Below, in pieces: positions 24,957 through 33,934 of a stretch of DNA of 64,000 nucleotides; positions within the stretch are counted from its first letter, which is position 1; each line of letters starts with the position of its first letter. This DNA is from Parathielavia appendiculata (lineage: Eukaryota; Ascomycota; Sordariomycetes; Sordariales; Chaetomiaceae). The stretch covers positions 1,623,413-1,687,412 of the forward strand of contig NW_026944225.1 of assembly GCF_033297405.1 (NCBI RefSeq), given 5' to 3'. The position numbers and the translations under genes were made by a program. Below the pieces are notes generated by a model that did no database searches, was not told the DNA's origin, and worked only from the letters and a program-made list of their open reading frames with translations.

Positions 24957-26483
24957 ATGGCTGCCACCACGTATGCCTCACCCCATATTCTTTCCTTCAA
25001 ATCCTGAACGGTACCGTCGCGTGTCGCTTGACGAGATTCTGCAGATTGGCGTGATCCTCTCAACTGGATGCTTTTCTCGGCTTCCGCACTGGATCCGGGC
25101 ATCGCTCCAGCTCGATCCCTCTCACGATTCTCCCTCTTTCCTTCAGGCCATTGGGCTTGCAGACTGAGAGATGTGTCGCGGGGTGTTGGGGCTGAAGGTT
25201 CTTCCTTCTCCCTTGAATTCAGTGCCGCTTGGTTCTCCCGGTCTTGGTCAAGAGGCTACCTCTTGAGCTGATGGCCTCGGTCACCAACGCGAGCAATAAT
25301 CTCTTGGACCTGTCCAAGGTGTTGACGGATGGTAACGCTCTAGAGACCATGAGGTGGCCAGGAATGGTGCGCTCGTCTCGGGAGCATTCCATCTGTCAAC
25401 GCTCGACAATCGAGTCAGCCACGAGAGAATGTCGCACTTGAGCAGCAATTCTCCACCGGCGCTCTACCACATACCGCGGTATGTCGGATCACGTACTAAT
25501 CTGAACGCGCAGGTCCGTCCCGACCCAGAATGATGTTCTCGTTCCCGAGACTCTCCTGAAGAAGCGCAAGTCGCAGGAGAAGGCCCGCGCTGAGCGCGCC
25601 GCTGAGCAGGAGAAGCGGAAGAAGGTCGGTGTTCCTTTGTCTATCCGCCTTCCTGCACGACATGATGCACAATACACCTAGCGACTAGACCCAGGTCAAT
25701 GCTGTTGCTAAACTTATACCATCTTTCGGGTCTGATCGAACTTCGCGGGAACCACTTTGCGGTCACTCAGGACATGGCCAGAGCTTGTGCTGACAATACT
25801 GGCAGGCCAACAAGGAGAAGCGCGGCGTCATCTTCAAGCGTGCTGAGAAGTACGTTAAGGAGTACCGCGATGCCGAGCGGGAGAAGATCCGCCTTGCCCG
25901 CGTTGCCAAGCAGGACGGCTCCTTCTACATCCCTGCTGAGGCCAAGCTGATCTTCGTCATCCGCATCAAGGGGTAGGCTGATTATCTCTTCTCGCCGGGT
26001 TTCAATGACTGACAATTTGTCAGTATCAACAAGATCCCCCCCAAGCCGCGCAAGATCCTCCAGCTTCTCCGCCTTCTTCAGATCAACAACGGTGTCTTCG
26101 TCCGCGTCACCAAGGCCACAGCCGAGATGATCAAGGTCGTCGAGCCCTGGGTTGCCTATGGCTACCCCAACCTGAAGAGCGTCAAGGAGCTCATCTACAA
26201 GCGCGGTTATGGTAAGGTGAACGGCCAGCGCATCGCCCTCACCGACAACGCCATCATCGAGGAGAACCTTGGCAAGTACGGCATCATCTGCATGGAGGAT
26301 CTCATCCACGAGATTTACACCGTCGGCCCCAACTTCAAGCAGGCCTCCAACTTCCTGTGGCCCTTCAAGCTCAGCAACCCCAACGGCGGCTTCCGCCCCC
26401 GCAAGTTCAAGCACTTCATTGAGGGTGGTGACCTTGGCAACCGGGAGGAGCACATCAACGCCCTGATCCGGCAGATGAACTAA
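24957..26483 (+). CDS. RPL7: 60S ribosomal protein L7 (uL30)
   Basis: Four exons (24957-24970, 25513-25624, 25806-25972, 26024-26483) encode 250 residues, the family length. Exon 1 is only 14 nt and codes MAAT plus two bases; the first intron is 542 bp, long for this genome. The N-terminal part is the typical Lys/Arg/Glu-rich helix (LLKKRKSQEKARAER). It is followed by the conserved RGVIFKRAEKYVKEY and the uL30 fold through KPRKILQLLRL to the end. Intron 2 (25625-25805) carries a candidate C/D snoRNA, as RPL7 introns do in budding yeast. The protein binds 25S rRNA in the large subunit. Confidence 0.97.
25658..25740 (+). ncRNA. Intronic box C/D snoRNA, snR39/snR59-like
   Basis: It lies in RPL7 intron 2. 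A C box (ATGATGC, last base off consensus) is at 25662-25668 and a D box (CTGA) at 25732-25735. Just upstream of the D box, ACCATCTTTCGGGT (25718-25731) is perfectly complementary over 14 nt to the conserved large-subunit rRNA sequence ACCCGAAAGATGGT. By the D+5 rule it would methylate the G of CCCGAAAG, which I equate from memory with yeast 25S Gm805; the neighbouring Am807 is guided by snR39 and snR59 from yeast RPL7 introns. A short CGA/TCG terminal stem brackets the boxes. The imperfect C box and short stem are the weak points. Confidence 0.72.
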
Positions 26484-26812
26484 AAAAGCTTGCTTTGGGT
26501 TTGCGAGGTTTGTCTCTCGGTCATAGGAACTGGCATGGGTACTCGGCGTTTGACGTGAAAGCCAGGGTGGCTCACAGGGAATGAATTAAAGACGATCTTG
26601 TTCTTGCGCGTCACAACTGATTCAGCCCTAGGACATGTGACCTAGCCTGTTCCCTGTTGGCCAGGGTAGGGCCCAATGCTACAGAGTTGCGCATGTTTTA
26701 GCCCGACTATGCTGTTGCCTGTCATGTCTTCTCGTGTCTATGTCTCCAGTAGTGTACAACAGTCTATCTAAAATGCAGACCGCTGTCAACCCGTCCCAAT
26801 CAATGCCCAACA
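26484..26812. other. Intergenic region between convergent RPL7 and ISA2
   Basis: 329 bp containing the 3' UTRs of both genes; nothing else seen. Confidence 0.6.
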
Positions 26813-27727
26813 TCATATCTTGATGTCAAAGCTCGTGCCACATCCACAACTACTTGTTGCCAAGGGATTGTCCACGATCTTGAACTGCGACCCAATGAGT
26901 TCCACGGTGAAATCGACCTTGCTTCCCTTCAATAATTCCAGCGATGGCTGGTCCAGAATGATCTTGGGCGCTCCTGTCAAGTCCGCTGGTGGTGAGGAGC
27001 TGTCCTCCTCAGCAGTGTACGTGAATACGGTGTCGTCCTCGTGGATCGTGGCCGAGGCGTTGTCATCATCCTCTGCTGCCGCGGGGGTCGCCGGTGAGTC
27101 CTTCTTGGTGGGCAGAGCTGCGGGCAGGGTTACGAGCTTCATCAAGTATTGGAAGCCGTGGCAGCCGCCAGATTCAACTTGGATGCGAAGAGCGAGGTGC
27201 GGGTTGGAATCTCTGGTCATGATTTCGGTGAGGCGCTGGGAAGGTATGGGGGTTAGTTTTTGTTGTGGTGAGACAACGGTGGTGCATGGGGGCTAGAAAA
27301 TGAATACCTTTGCTGCGCGAGGGGTGATCTCTAGCATCATCTCCTTGCCGCCGTCGTCTTTTTGTGGGTTGAAGATGGCGTGTGTCGCTCGCCAGGGCCT
27401 AGAGGTGCTGAATAGCCGGATGGGACGGCAGACAGGTATCGAACGGGCCTTTGTCTTCGTCGGATGGTGGATGTGTGGTGTCGCGCTTGCCCATTGTTTG
27501 TTGTTCAAGAATGTCGTTGGGGATGGGGCCGGATGGCGTGCCTCGGCGGGTCTTGTGGTCGACACAACACCGTAGGCGCGGACGGCGGGCGCGCCAGCTG
27601 CCAAACGACGGAAAGGCAGGAGGATATCCAAGATGGGAAGCCCGGTTGGATGGAGCTGTCGGCGCATGCTGAGCTGCACGAAGAGGCCGGCCGTGGTAGG
27701 CGCGTTGGAACAGCGTAGTCGCGACAT
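26813..27727 (-). CDS. ISA2: Mitochondrial A-type iron-sulfur assembly protein (Isa2-like)
   Basis: Two exons, 27308-27727 and 26813-27235, with an intron (donor GTATTC, CTAAC branch site, acceptor TTCCCAG), give 280 residues. The A-type fold begins at LEITPRAAK, continues with RIQVESGGCHGFQY holding the first conserved Cys, and ends with SSCGCGTSFDIK holding the CGCG pair. These three Cys positions ligate Fe-S or iron in the family. The first 120 residues are Arg/Ser/Pro-rich and poor in acidic residues, fitting a mitochondrial presequence. An acidic, Ala-rich insertion separates the conserved blocks. Isa1/Isa2 act late in [4Fe-4S] cluster assembly. Assignment to Isa2 rather than Isa1 rests on the C-terminal motif and is less sure. 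Confidence 0.85.
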
Positions 27728-28259
27728 GTGTGGTGCAGTGACCGGGTTGTGCGATGTGTACAGCGAAACCCGTATTTGTCAGTCGGGATGGCGGATCCGG
27801 GACCTCAATTGGATATCGAGCGGTTTTTGCGGTAAGCGTAAAATTTCGGCATGATGTCAGTTCCAAGGCCCTGGTAACTTACTGCAAGCGGCGGGCAGGC
27901 TAAAGTGGGGCCGCATTCGAACCATACCTTACAGATGGTTACCAGGCATCTTATCCGTAGAGTCTCGCCATCAGACGCACCTGGCTGTATTCCTGTCAAT
28001 CAGCTATACCGCCTTTACTTTAGAGAGACAGCCCATCACGTCCATAAGCGAAGTACAGCTTGGAAGTATTTGGGCGTTGATGGAACAGAATCGACTATGC
28101 CATCTATTTCATACAGAAGTCAAACGGATGGGTACAATACACTTGAAACAGAATCGAATAAAAACATAGGCCTGGAGCGTCTCCAGGTCTGTCTTTGATG
28201 CCACCCCCTGAGCCCCCTAATTTGCAAGTCCAGGAGCATGGATACCGCCAACTTCCACT
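27728..28259. other. Intergenic region
   Basis: About 530 bp between ISA2 and the ricin-B-like gene; no supported gene. It includes the ISA2 promoter. Confidence 0.5.
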
Positions 28260-29906
28260 TCACTCGAAGATGGAAAACAGCTGAGAGCCATCGTCAGGGC
28301 ACGAACCTGATTCGAGCCTGCCATTCCCAGGCAGGATGCAGGTCCGATTGTTCTCGTTTCCTGGCGCAAACGCGAAGCTTGTCTGTCCGATGAAGGGGAA
28401 CAACTGATTGCCATCCGTCTCACCATCTTCCGACTCGTTAGCAGTCGAAGAAATAAAGCTAAGGGTAGAGGCGCTTACCGCCATCAGCACGCCCGCCACA
28501 AGAGAACAAGGTGACGGTATCGCCCGCTTGACGTCTCCCATCGAAGCTGATGCAGCCCTGGGTCTGTGAGCGGAACAGGTTAGCCCGGCACTGTCTCCCA
28601 AGAAAGCGCCTTCATGCCGGCACACGTACCAATGCGCTAACAACCAAGGCCGCGGGGCGATTCGGATTCGGCTTGTTGTGCTTGCCCTCGGTGATGACAT
28701 CCCATTTCTCGTTGGGGGAGCCAGAGCAGTCCACCAGGGAGATCGGGATCAGATTCTGGCGGAAGTCACCTGCTGTCGGGTCAACGAAGAGGCATTGGCC
28801 GTTCGGTGCGCGGATGGAGACGCCGCTGAAGGCTCGCGTGGCTGTCTCGTCTCGCTCGTGCGACTCGGCCGCTGCCGTGGGCTGCAGCGTGCCGCCGGCC
28901 CGAGACACGGGTACCGGATCGGTGGGGTTCACTGTTGGGATACCGCCCGTCCCAGCTCCGCCTTCGGCACCTCCATTCCCGTCTGCGGGGGTGATGCCTG
29001 TCGTTTGCGCCGCAGCGGCAGTCGATGTCTGTTTTGCTGTGCTGCCCTCACTTTGGGTGGGCGCAACGGTTATCGTACGTGTAGAGGGGGTGCAGCTCGA
29101 GGCTGACCTCCTTGCATTGATAATATTGCCACCGTTGTTGCCGGCACAGTTGTTGTTGTTGCCGCCATTGTTGTTGTTGTTGCCGCCGTTGTTGTTGTTA
29201 CCACCCCCTGCTGCGGCGTCCCCGAAACTGAAGGATTGATTGGCATCACCGTCGTTGCAGTTGGCGACGTCAATGACATTGCCTTTGACAACAAGACAAG
29301 ATCCCGCCTGGTTCTTGGGCTGGAAAGAGAGTGGGCCAGCACCACCGTCGAAGGCGAAGAGCTGGGAGTTGGTTATCTCCCCGCCTTGAGAAACTGTCAG
29401 CCAAAAGAAGTCTACAAAGTGCGTTAGGAAATCCCTTACCTCCGTCTGCTCGGCCGCCGCAAGAAAAGAGCAAAACCTGGTTCCCTCCCCGGCGACGCGG
29501 ATCAAAGTTGAAACAGGCCTGGGTCAAGGTGCTGACAATAAGCATTACATTGTCGCCTTCAATGTGCTTGCCTGCGGTGACGATGTCCCAGCCTTGTCCA
29601 TCGGTCGACCCGCAGTCAGCGACCTGAATTGGAGTCAAGTTGGCGCGAAAGTCGCCCGAGAGCTTGTCAACAAAAAGGCATTTGCCGTCCGACGTCTATG
29701 CCCATTGTCAGCCAAGGTCGGCTACAGCTTCATGTTGAAATACTTACCTTGATCTGGACGTTAGAGAATGCCCGAGTGGCCGTGCCATCTCGCTGATGGG
29801 CTTCTGCAGTGGCTTCTTCATTCAATGAATCCACGGCTCGAGAACGGAGGGGAGTGGCACCAGCCAAGGCGGCCAAGGCGAGCAGTGAAGAGAGGGTAGA
29901 GACCAT
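28260..29906 (-). CDS. Secreted protein with two tandem ricin-B-like (beta-trefoil) units
   Basis: Five exons: 29748-29906, 29440-29695, 28630-29384, 28479-28563 and 28260-28426, all with GT-AG junctions and consistent phase, give 473 residues. The start at 29906 opens a signal peptide (MVSTLSSLLALAALAGA). Two homologous units follow. Each starts ATRAFS, then CLFVD, GDFR-NL-PI, W-D-I/V-T-GKH, and a turn with LFSCGGRADG. In each unit a phase-1 intron follows GGRADG. The units are joined by an Asn/Gly-rich then Thr/Ser/Pro-rich linker, probably glycosylated. The spacing of Q/W and Cys positions resembles ricin-B lectin domains, so extracellular sugar binding is a reasonable inference. No catalytic domain is present. 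Confidence 0.8.
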
Positions 29907-31574
29907 GTCGCAAGGGAGAGAACGTGTGGTCAAGGGGTGCTCCAGAGGCCAAGAAGGGAATAGAGTCCCGCACAGCAGGCTGGTCAAGAAACGAAAGGAA
30001 AGTAGAAAGGTAAGGAACGACGCTATTCACAGATAGCACGCCAGCAGAGCAACTCAAAGAAAGACTGGTGTGGAAAAGGCAAAACAAGGGAGCGGGCCGA
30101 TGGGACTACTTATCCCCACGATAGCTTCATCCTGCGAGCAGATTAAGCGCTGGCTCAGGAGTCAGCTTGCTCACTGAAAGGCCCAACGGATCATGGCATC
30201 TCTCGCCCAAGGGTCAGCGAGAATCCTTAGTCTTCGCAGTGGGGTTTCATGGCGCCGTTGACGTGCAGGCCCAAAGTCGTGCGGGCAGTGTAAGGAGTAT
30301 TGCAACTGGAGTATTGTACACTAGGTCGAGCAACACTGGTCCGCATGGTAGAGCTCGGAGAGAAGTCCCTTGGTGATTGCTGGAGGTATCTAATTACCTT
30401 TCCACTCGGCATGGCCACGGGGTCAGCGGCAGTGTGGAGGGCGGTTGATTGACGACGAAGAAACCACTCTGTTGGAGCAGCAAGGGGGGCAGCATCCCTG
30501 TGGCACATCGCGGAATCCTATCCAGCGCCAAACATGCTGCTTATTATTTAACTTTATTGGGCTTTAGCAGCGGTTGCAGAGAGGAGACTGGGATGGTGAA
30601 ACGGTACCTGTCACAGGCGGCGCCAAGGCCGGGGGACCAGGCCGCACCACTCGTTTTGGGACGCGCAGAACAGACGACAGGCACAGCGGTTGTCTCATGT
30701 TTGGCATCTCGGAACAAGGGGCATGCATTTTTCTGCATCGATGAACCCCTTGTCGTGTTTCCACGGCGTGTGCTGTCCGTACTCTGTGTACCGACAACAC
30801 CGAGCAGGGCATCTAGGGACCGCAATGGTCTGCTGCCGTTGGTCCAGGGCTGTCCAGCGGATGGGCCCAGCTCCTCAGTACGATTACTCCTTGAATAATG
30901 TCGTGTTCATCCTCGGCTCTGGTGCTAAGCGCAATCTCAGTTTCAATCCATCTTTGTTCGGCTGCATGGCTCTTCAATGCTGTTCCCTGGTAGGAGACCT
31001 GGATTGCATTGGATGTTTCTTTGCAAAGTGAGGCTTAATGTTTCTCCGTAAGGTAGAAACAAACAGACTTCCAGCAACCCGGAACGCTAGGCCCTTGTTG
31101 CAGCCGGTCTTGCTGATCTCTATGCTTTGAGAAGCTGAGGAGATGGGTCAGCTTACCGGTCCAGTAGTAATTCTGGAACAGGCTACGGTCTCCCTTCGAA
31201 CCTGAAGTCAACTTTGATGAAAGGAAGCCAGGCTTCGAGCCAGCCGTGCTCACAACCTGTGGATGGTGCATGTATCCGCTTGACTCCAATTCGTTGAATC
31301 GCCTCCATCACCAAAGTCTGAACCGCTGAAAGTGCACTGGCCAGTGACGAACAAGTTGCAAGAGCTGAAGGGATAGGGTTCCTTCGCTTTCTGCTACGCA
31401 GGGCTTGGAGCCCTAAGCCGCCAGGACGTGCCAAGACCCGGCCTAGCTCCCCACTCGAAATTTTGCGGACGTCCTCCAATTCGGCTCGGCTTATCCCACA
31501 TCGACGATAACTCGCACCATCACGAACGAACAATCCCACCATCTCCGCCCAGATCCCATTCAACAATCGCCAAA
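29907..31574. other. Intergenic region, no supported gene
   Basis: About 1.7 kb between two divergent genes (ricin-B-like and RPS19). Several open frames of 60-150 codons exist on both strands, but none has a recognisable motif or exon chain. Confidence 0.5.
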
Positions 31575-32446
31575 ATGCCTGGAGGTGTCACCGTTCGCGA
31601 TGTCGATGTAAGTCACTGCAGTTCTCCGCCATAGAATGGCCTCTGCGACCCAGAGCCAACCTATCTTTCGCTGTTCGGGACGCCACAAGTCCTCCCGCGA
31701 GGGTCGCACTGGCCGACGGTGATGGGCTGCTGGCCATCACAGCAGCAACCTGGAAGATCAAGGGAGCAGGCGTGAGGGGGTCGAAAGATCTCTGAAGACG
31801 GAATTTTGCTAATCATGTTGCTGCCATCCTAAAGGCTCACAAGTTTGTCGGTAGGTTGTGTCTCGGGCGCCTGACTTCTCTTGTGCAAAGCTAACGCCTC
31901 ATAGCGGCTTACGCGGCTTTCTTGAAGCGCCAGGGCAAGCTCCCTGTGCCCGGTTAGTCCCACCCTCCAATACCGACCGCCCGACATACCTCGATCAAGC
32001 AAACCGCATCTGACACGAACTTCATTGCAGGTTGGGTCGATACCGTCAAGACCGGTGCCGCCAAGGAGATGCCTCCTCAGGATATCGACTGGTACTACGT
32101 TCGCGCTGCCTCCGTCGCCCGCCACGTCTACCTGAGGAAGACCGTCGGTGTTGGCCGTCTCCGCAAGGTCCATGGCAGTGCCAAGAACCGCGGCACTCGG
32201 CCCTCCAAGCACGTTGATGCCAGCGGCAGCGTCGACCGCAAGATCATGCAGTCCCTCGAGAAGATCCAGGTCCTGGAGCAGGATGAAGAGAAGGGTGGCC
32301 GCCGCATCACCCAGCAGGGTCAGCGTGATTTGGACCGTAAGTTCTTTCGGATCGGTAATGGTGGAACTCGGTTCTGACAGGGATACACAGGGATCGCCCA
32401 AACTGTTGCCGAGGCTGATGAGGAGGAGGAGGAGGATGAGGAGTAA
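31575..32446 (+). CDS. RPS19: 40S ribosomal protein S19 (eS19)
   Basis: Five exons (31575-31607, 31835-31850, 31905-31952, 32031-32336, 32391-32446) encode 152 residues, close to the family length. Exon 2 is a 16-nt microexon (AHKFV plus one base). All introns are GT-AG and keep frame; the last is 54 bp. The sequence starts MPGGVTVRDVD, continues AAYAAFLKRQGKLPVPGWVDTVKTG and the eS19 core DWYYVRAASVARHVYLRK, and ends in an acidic DEEEEEDEE tail. eS19 is needed for 18S rRNA maturation and small-subunit assembly. Confidence 0.97.
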
Positions 32447-33298
32447 ACGAAACACTCTGGTTGAGTGTTCTGCATTCCCCGGTTCTTGAATGAGGTCGGG
32501 GCGCGCCGGGCGGACATCGCAGTTGATTCTACTGCGTGGGTTGGGTCTGGTCATGATTCCCGGTAGCATCTGGTTTCGGCGTCAATAATGGGATTGCTGG
32601 CTTGCTTGATCACATGAGCCTGGCCTGGTTACCTGACAGTCATTGCCTAAACTCTATGCTGGGTCTCGCTCGCAAAACTGGCGGTTCTGGCTGCTGCTAA
32701 TTTCTCGCATTCGCCCAATCGCGCAACGCGTCAACTGCTTCCTCAACTCAACTTGACGGCTATTGCGGTTCGTTTCTTCCACATCATGGAAATTTCCTCC
32801 TCGCGCTCTCTTTTCCAACATTCCCTTCACTGTCGCGTCCTCTCACTCTCACCTCCAACTCTCGCCTCCTCCAACTCTCACCTCAAACTCTCACCTCCAA
32901 CTCTCACCTCCAACTCTCAGTCATCCTGCGACCTTTTCCTCTCTCCCTCTCGTACCGTCACTTTTCTCTCACGCTCCCTCTTATCTTTCACTCTCTCTCT
33001 CTACACACACACAATTTCCTCTCTCGCGCATACACTTCCCTTATCTTTCTTCCCGTCCCTTCCTTGAGAATCACCACTTCTACCCGTAGCCGGAAACTGC
33101 TTCCTTTCCTGACGTGCAATCACTAGCGCATCCCGACTCGAGTGGGAACACAGAGTCTTTACCGGGCGTGAAATCCTTCTTTGGTTACCGTTTCAGAGAA
33201 ACGATTTCTGGATCTTGATGCCATTCCTTTGGTTTTTGAAGTTTGCCGACTCGGTACGATCACTGAACACCACACGACTCCTGCTTTCTGCTTTGATA
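32447..33298. other. Intergenic region with CT-rich tract
   Basis: No gene seen. From about 32790 to 33065 the plus strand is strongly pyrimidine-rich, containing a short tandem repeat that is listed separately. Confidence 0.6.
32846..32926 (+). repeat. Minisatellite, units of CTCACCTCCAA type
   Basis: Imperfect tandem copies of an 11-13 nt unit (CTCACCTCCAACT and variants) run for about 80 bp within a longer CT-rich tract. Confidence 0.6.
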
Positions 33299-33930
33299 CA
33301 GTGGGGGTCCAAAAGTCTGGCCCACCTCACACTAACTACTCCCAGCCACAAAATTTTTAGCATTATGACTAAGACATCTATGTCGAAATAACAGGCCACA
33401 GGCACAATTGCTGGCAATGCAGATACATATAGTTTGAAGCTTTGGTTCCGGCCTACGATATTTTGTACAACAACCCCTGGCTTCTTGACTGCGGCCAGCC
33501 GCCGGGGCATCGAGTTAATAAGCCGGTCGATCTGAGCCTGGTCGATGGCCCACCAACACTCCTTCAGACACCTAACGAATACAGCAATATCCAGTTGATT
33601 TTTCTTGAGCTCCCATATGTCAGGATATAGTTTTTTCATCTTCCGTTTCAACAGGGCCCAAATATGCTCAATTGGATTGAGATCTGGGCTGTGAGCTGGC
33701 CAGTCTTCAAGGACCTCGATTACATGGTTGAGGAGCCACTCTGTCGAAGACGCTGAAGTGTGTACCCGAGCATTGTCCTGCTGAAAATGCCTTGTGCCGT
33801 CATGAACAGGAAGGAGGCCTTGTCTCAGTGCTTGTTGATAGCTCCAAGAGCTGTAACCTCCTTTCTGAGGAGGTTGATAGTCACGTTCCATGACAACAAT
33901 ATCGGTCCTCCCTCCTTTCCATATACCAGC
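33299..33930 (-). mobile_element. Truncated Tc1/mariner-like transposon
   Basis: The right end is CAGTGGGGGTCC at 33299, preceded by TA, as expected for a Tc1/mariner terminus and target site. Reading minus from about 33930, the frame encodes the C-terminal half of a DDE transposase: QQDNARVHTS carries the second catalytic Asp, and WPAHSPDLNPIEHIWALLK carries the third acidic residue. The first catalytic Asp and the whole N-terminal DNA-binding part are missing, as is the left terminal repeat. The homology stops within a few bases of the start codon of the neighbouring ankyrin gene. The original stop is lost, because the frame reads on through the terminus. Confidence 0.85.
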
Positions 33931-33934
33931 CCAA

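Noticed and set aside
24971..25512. A second snoRNA in the 542-bp RPL7 intron 1
   Set aside because: TGATGG and CTGA words occur but not at suitable spacing, and no rRNA-complementary guide was found.
31716..31798. Possible C/D snoRNA in RPS19 intron 1 (GTGATGG ... CTGA)
   Set aside because: Only about 7 nt upstream of the D box matches rRNA and the boxes are weak; no terminal stem of note.
33193..33298. C-terminal extension of the Tc1/mariner transposase past the terminal repeat
   Set aside because: The frame merely reads through the transposon end into unique DNA after loss of the original stop.
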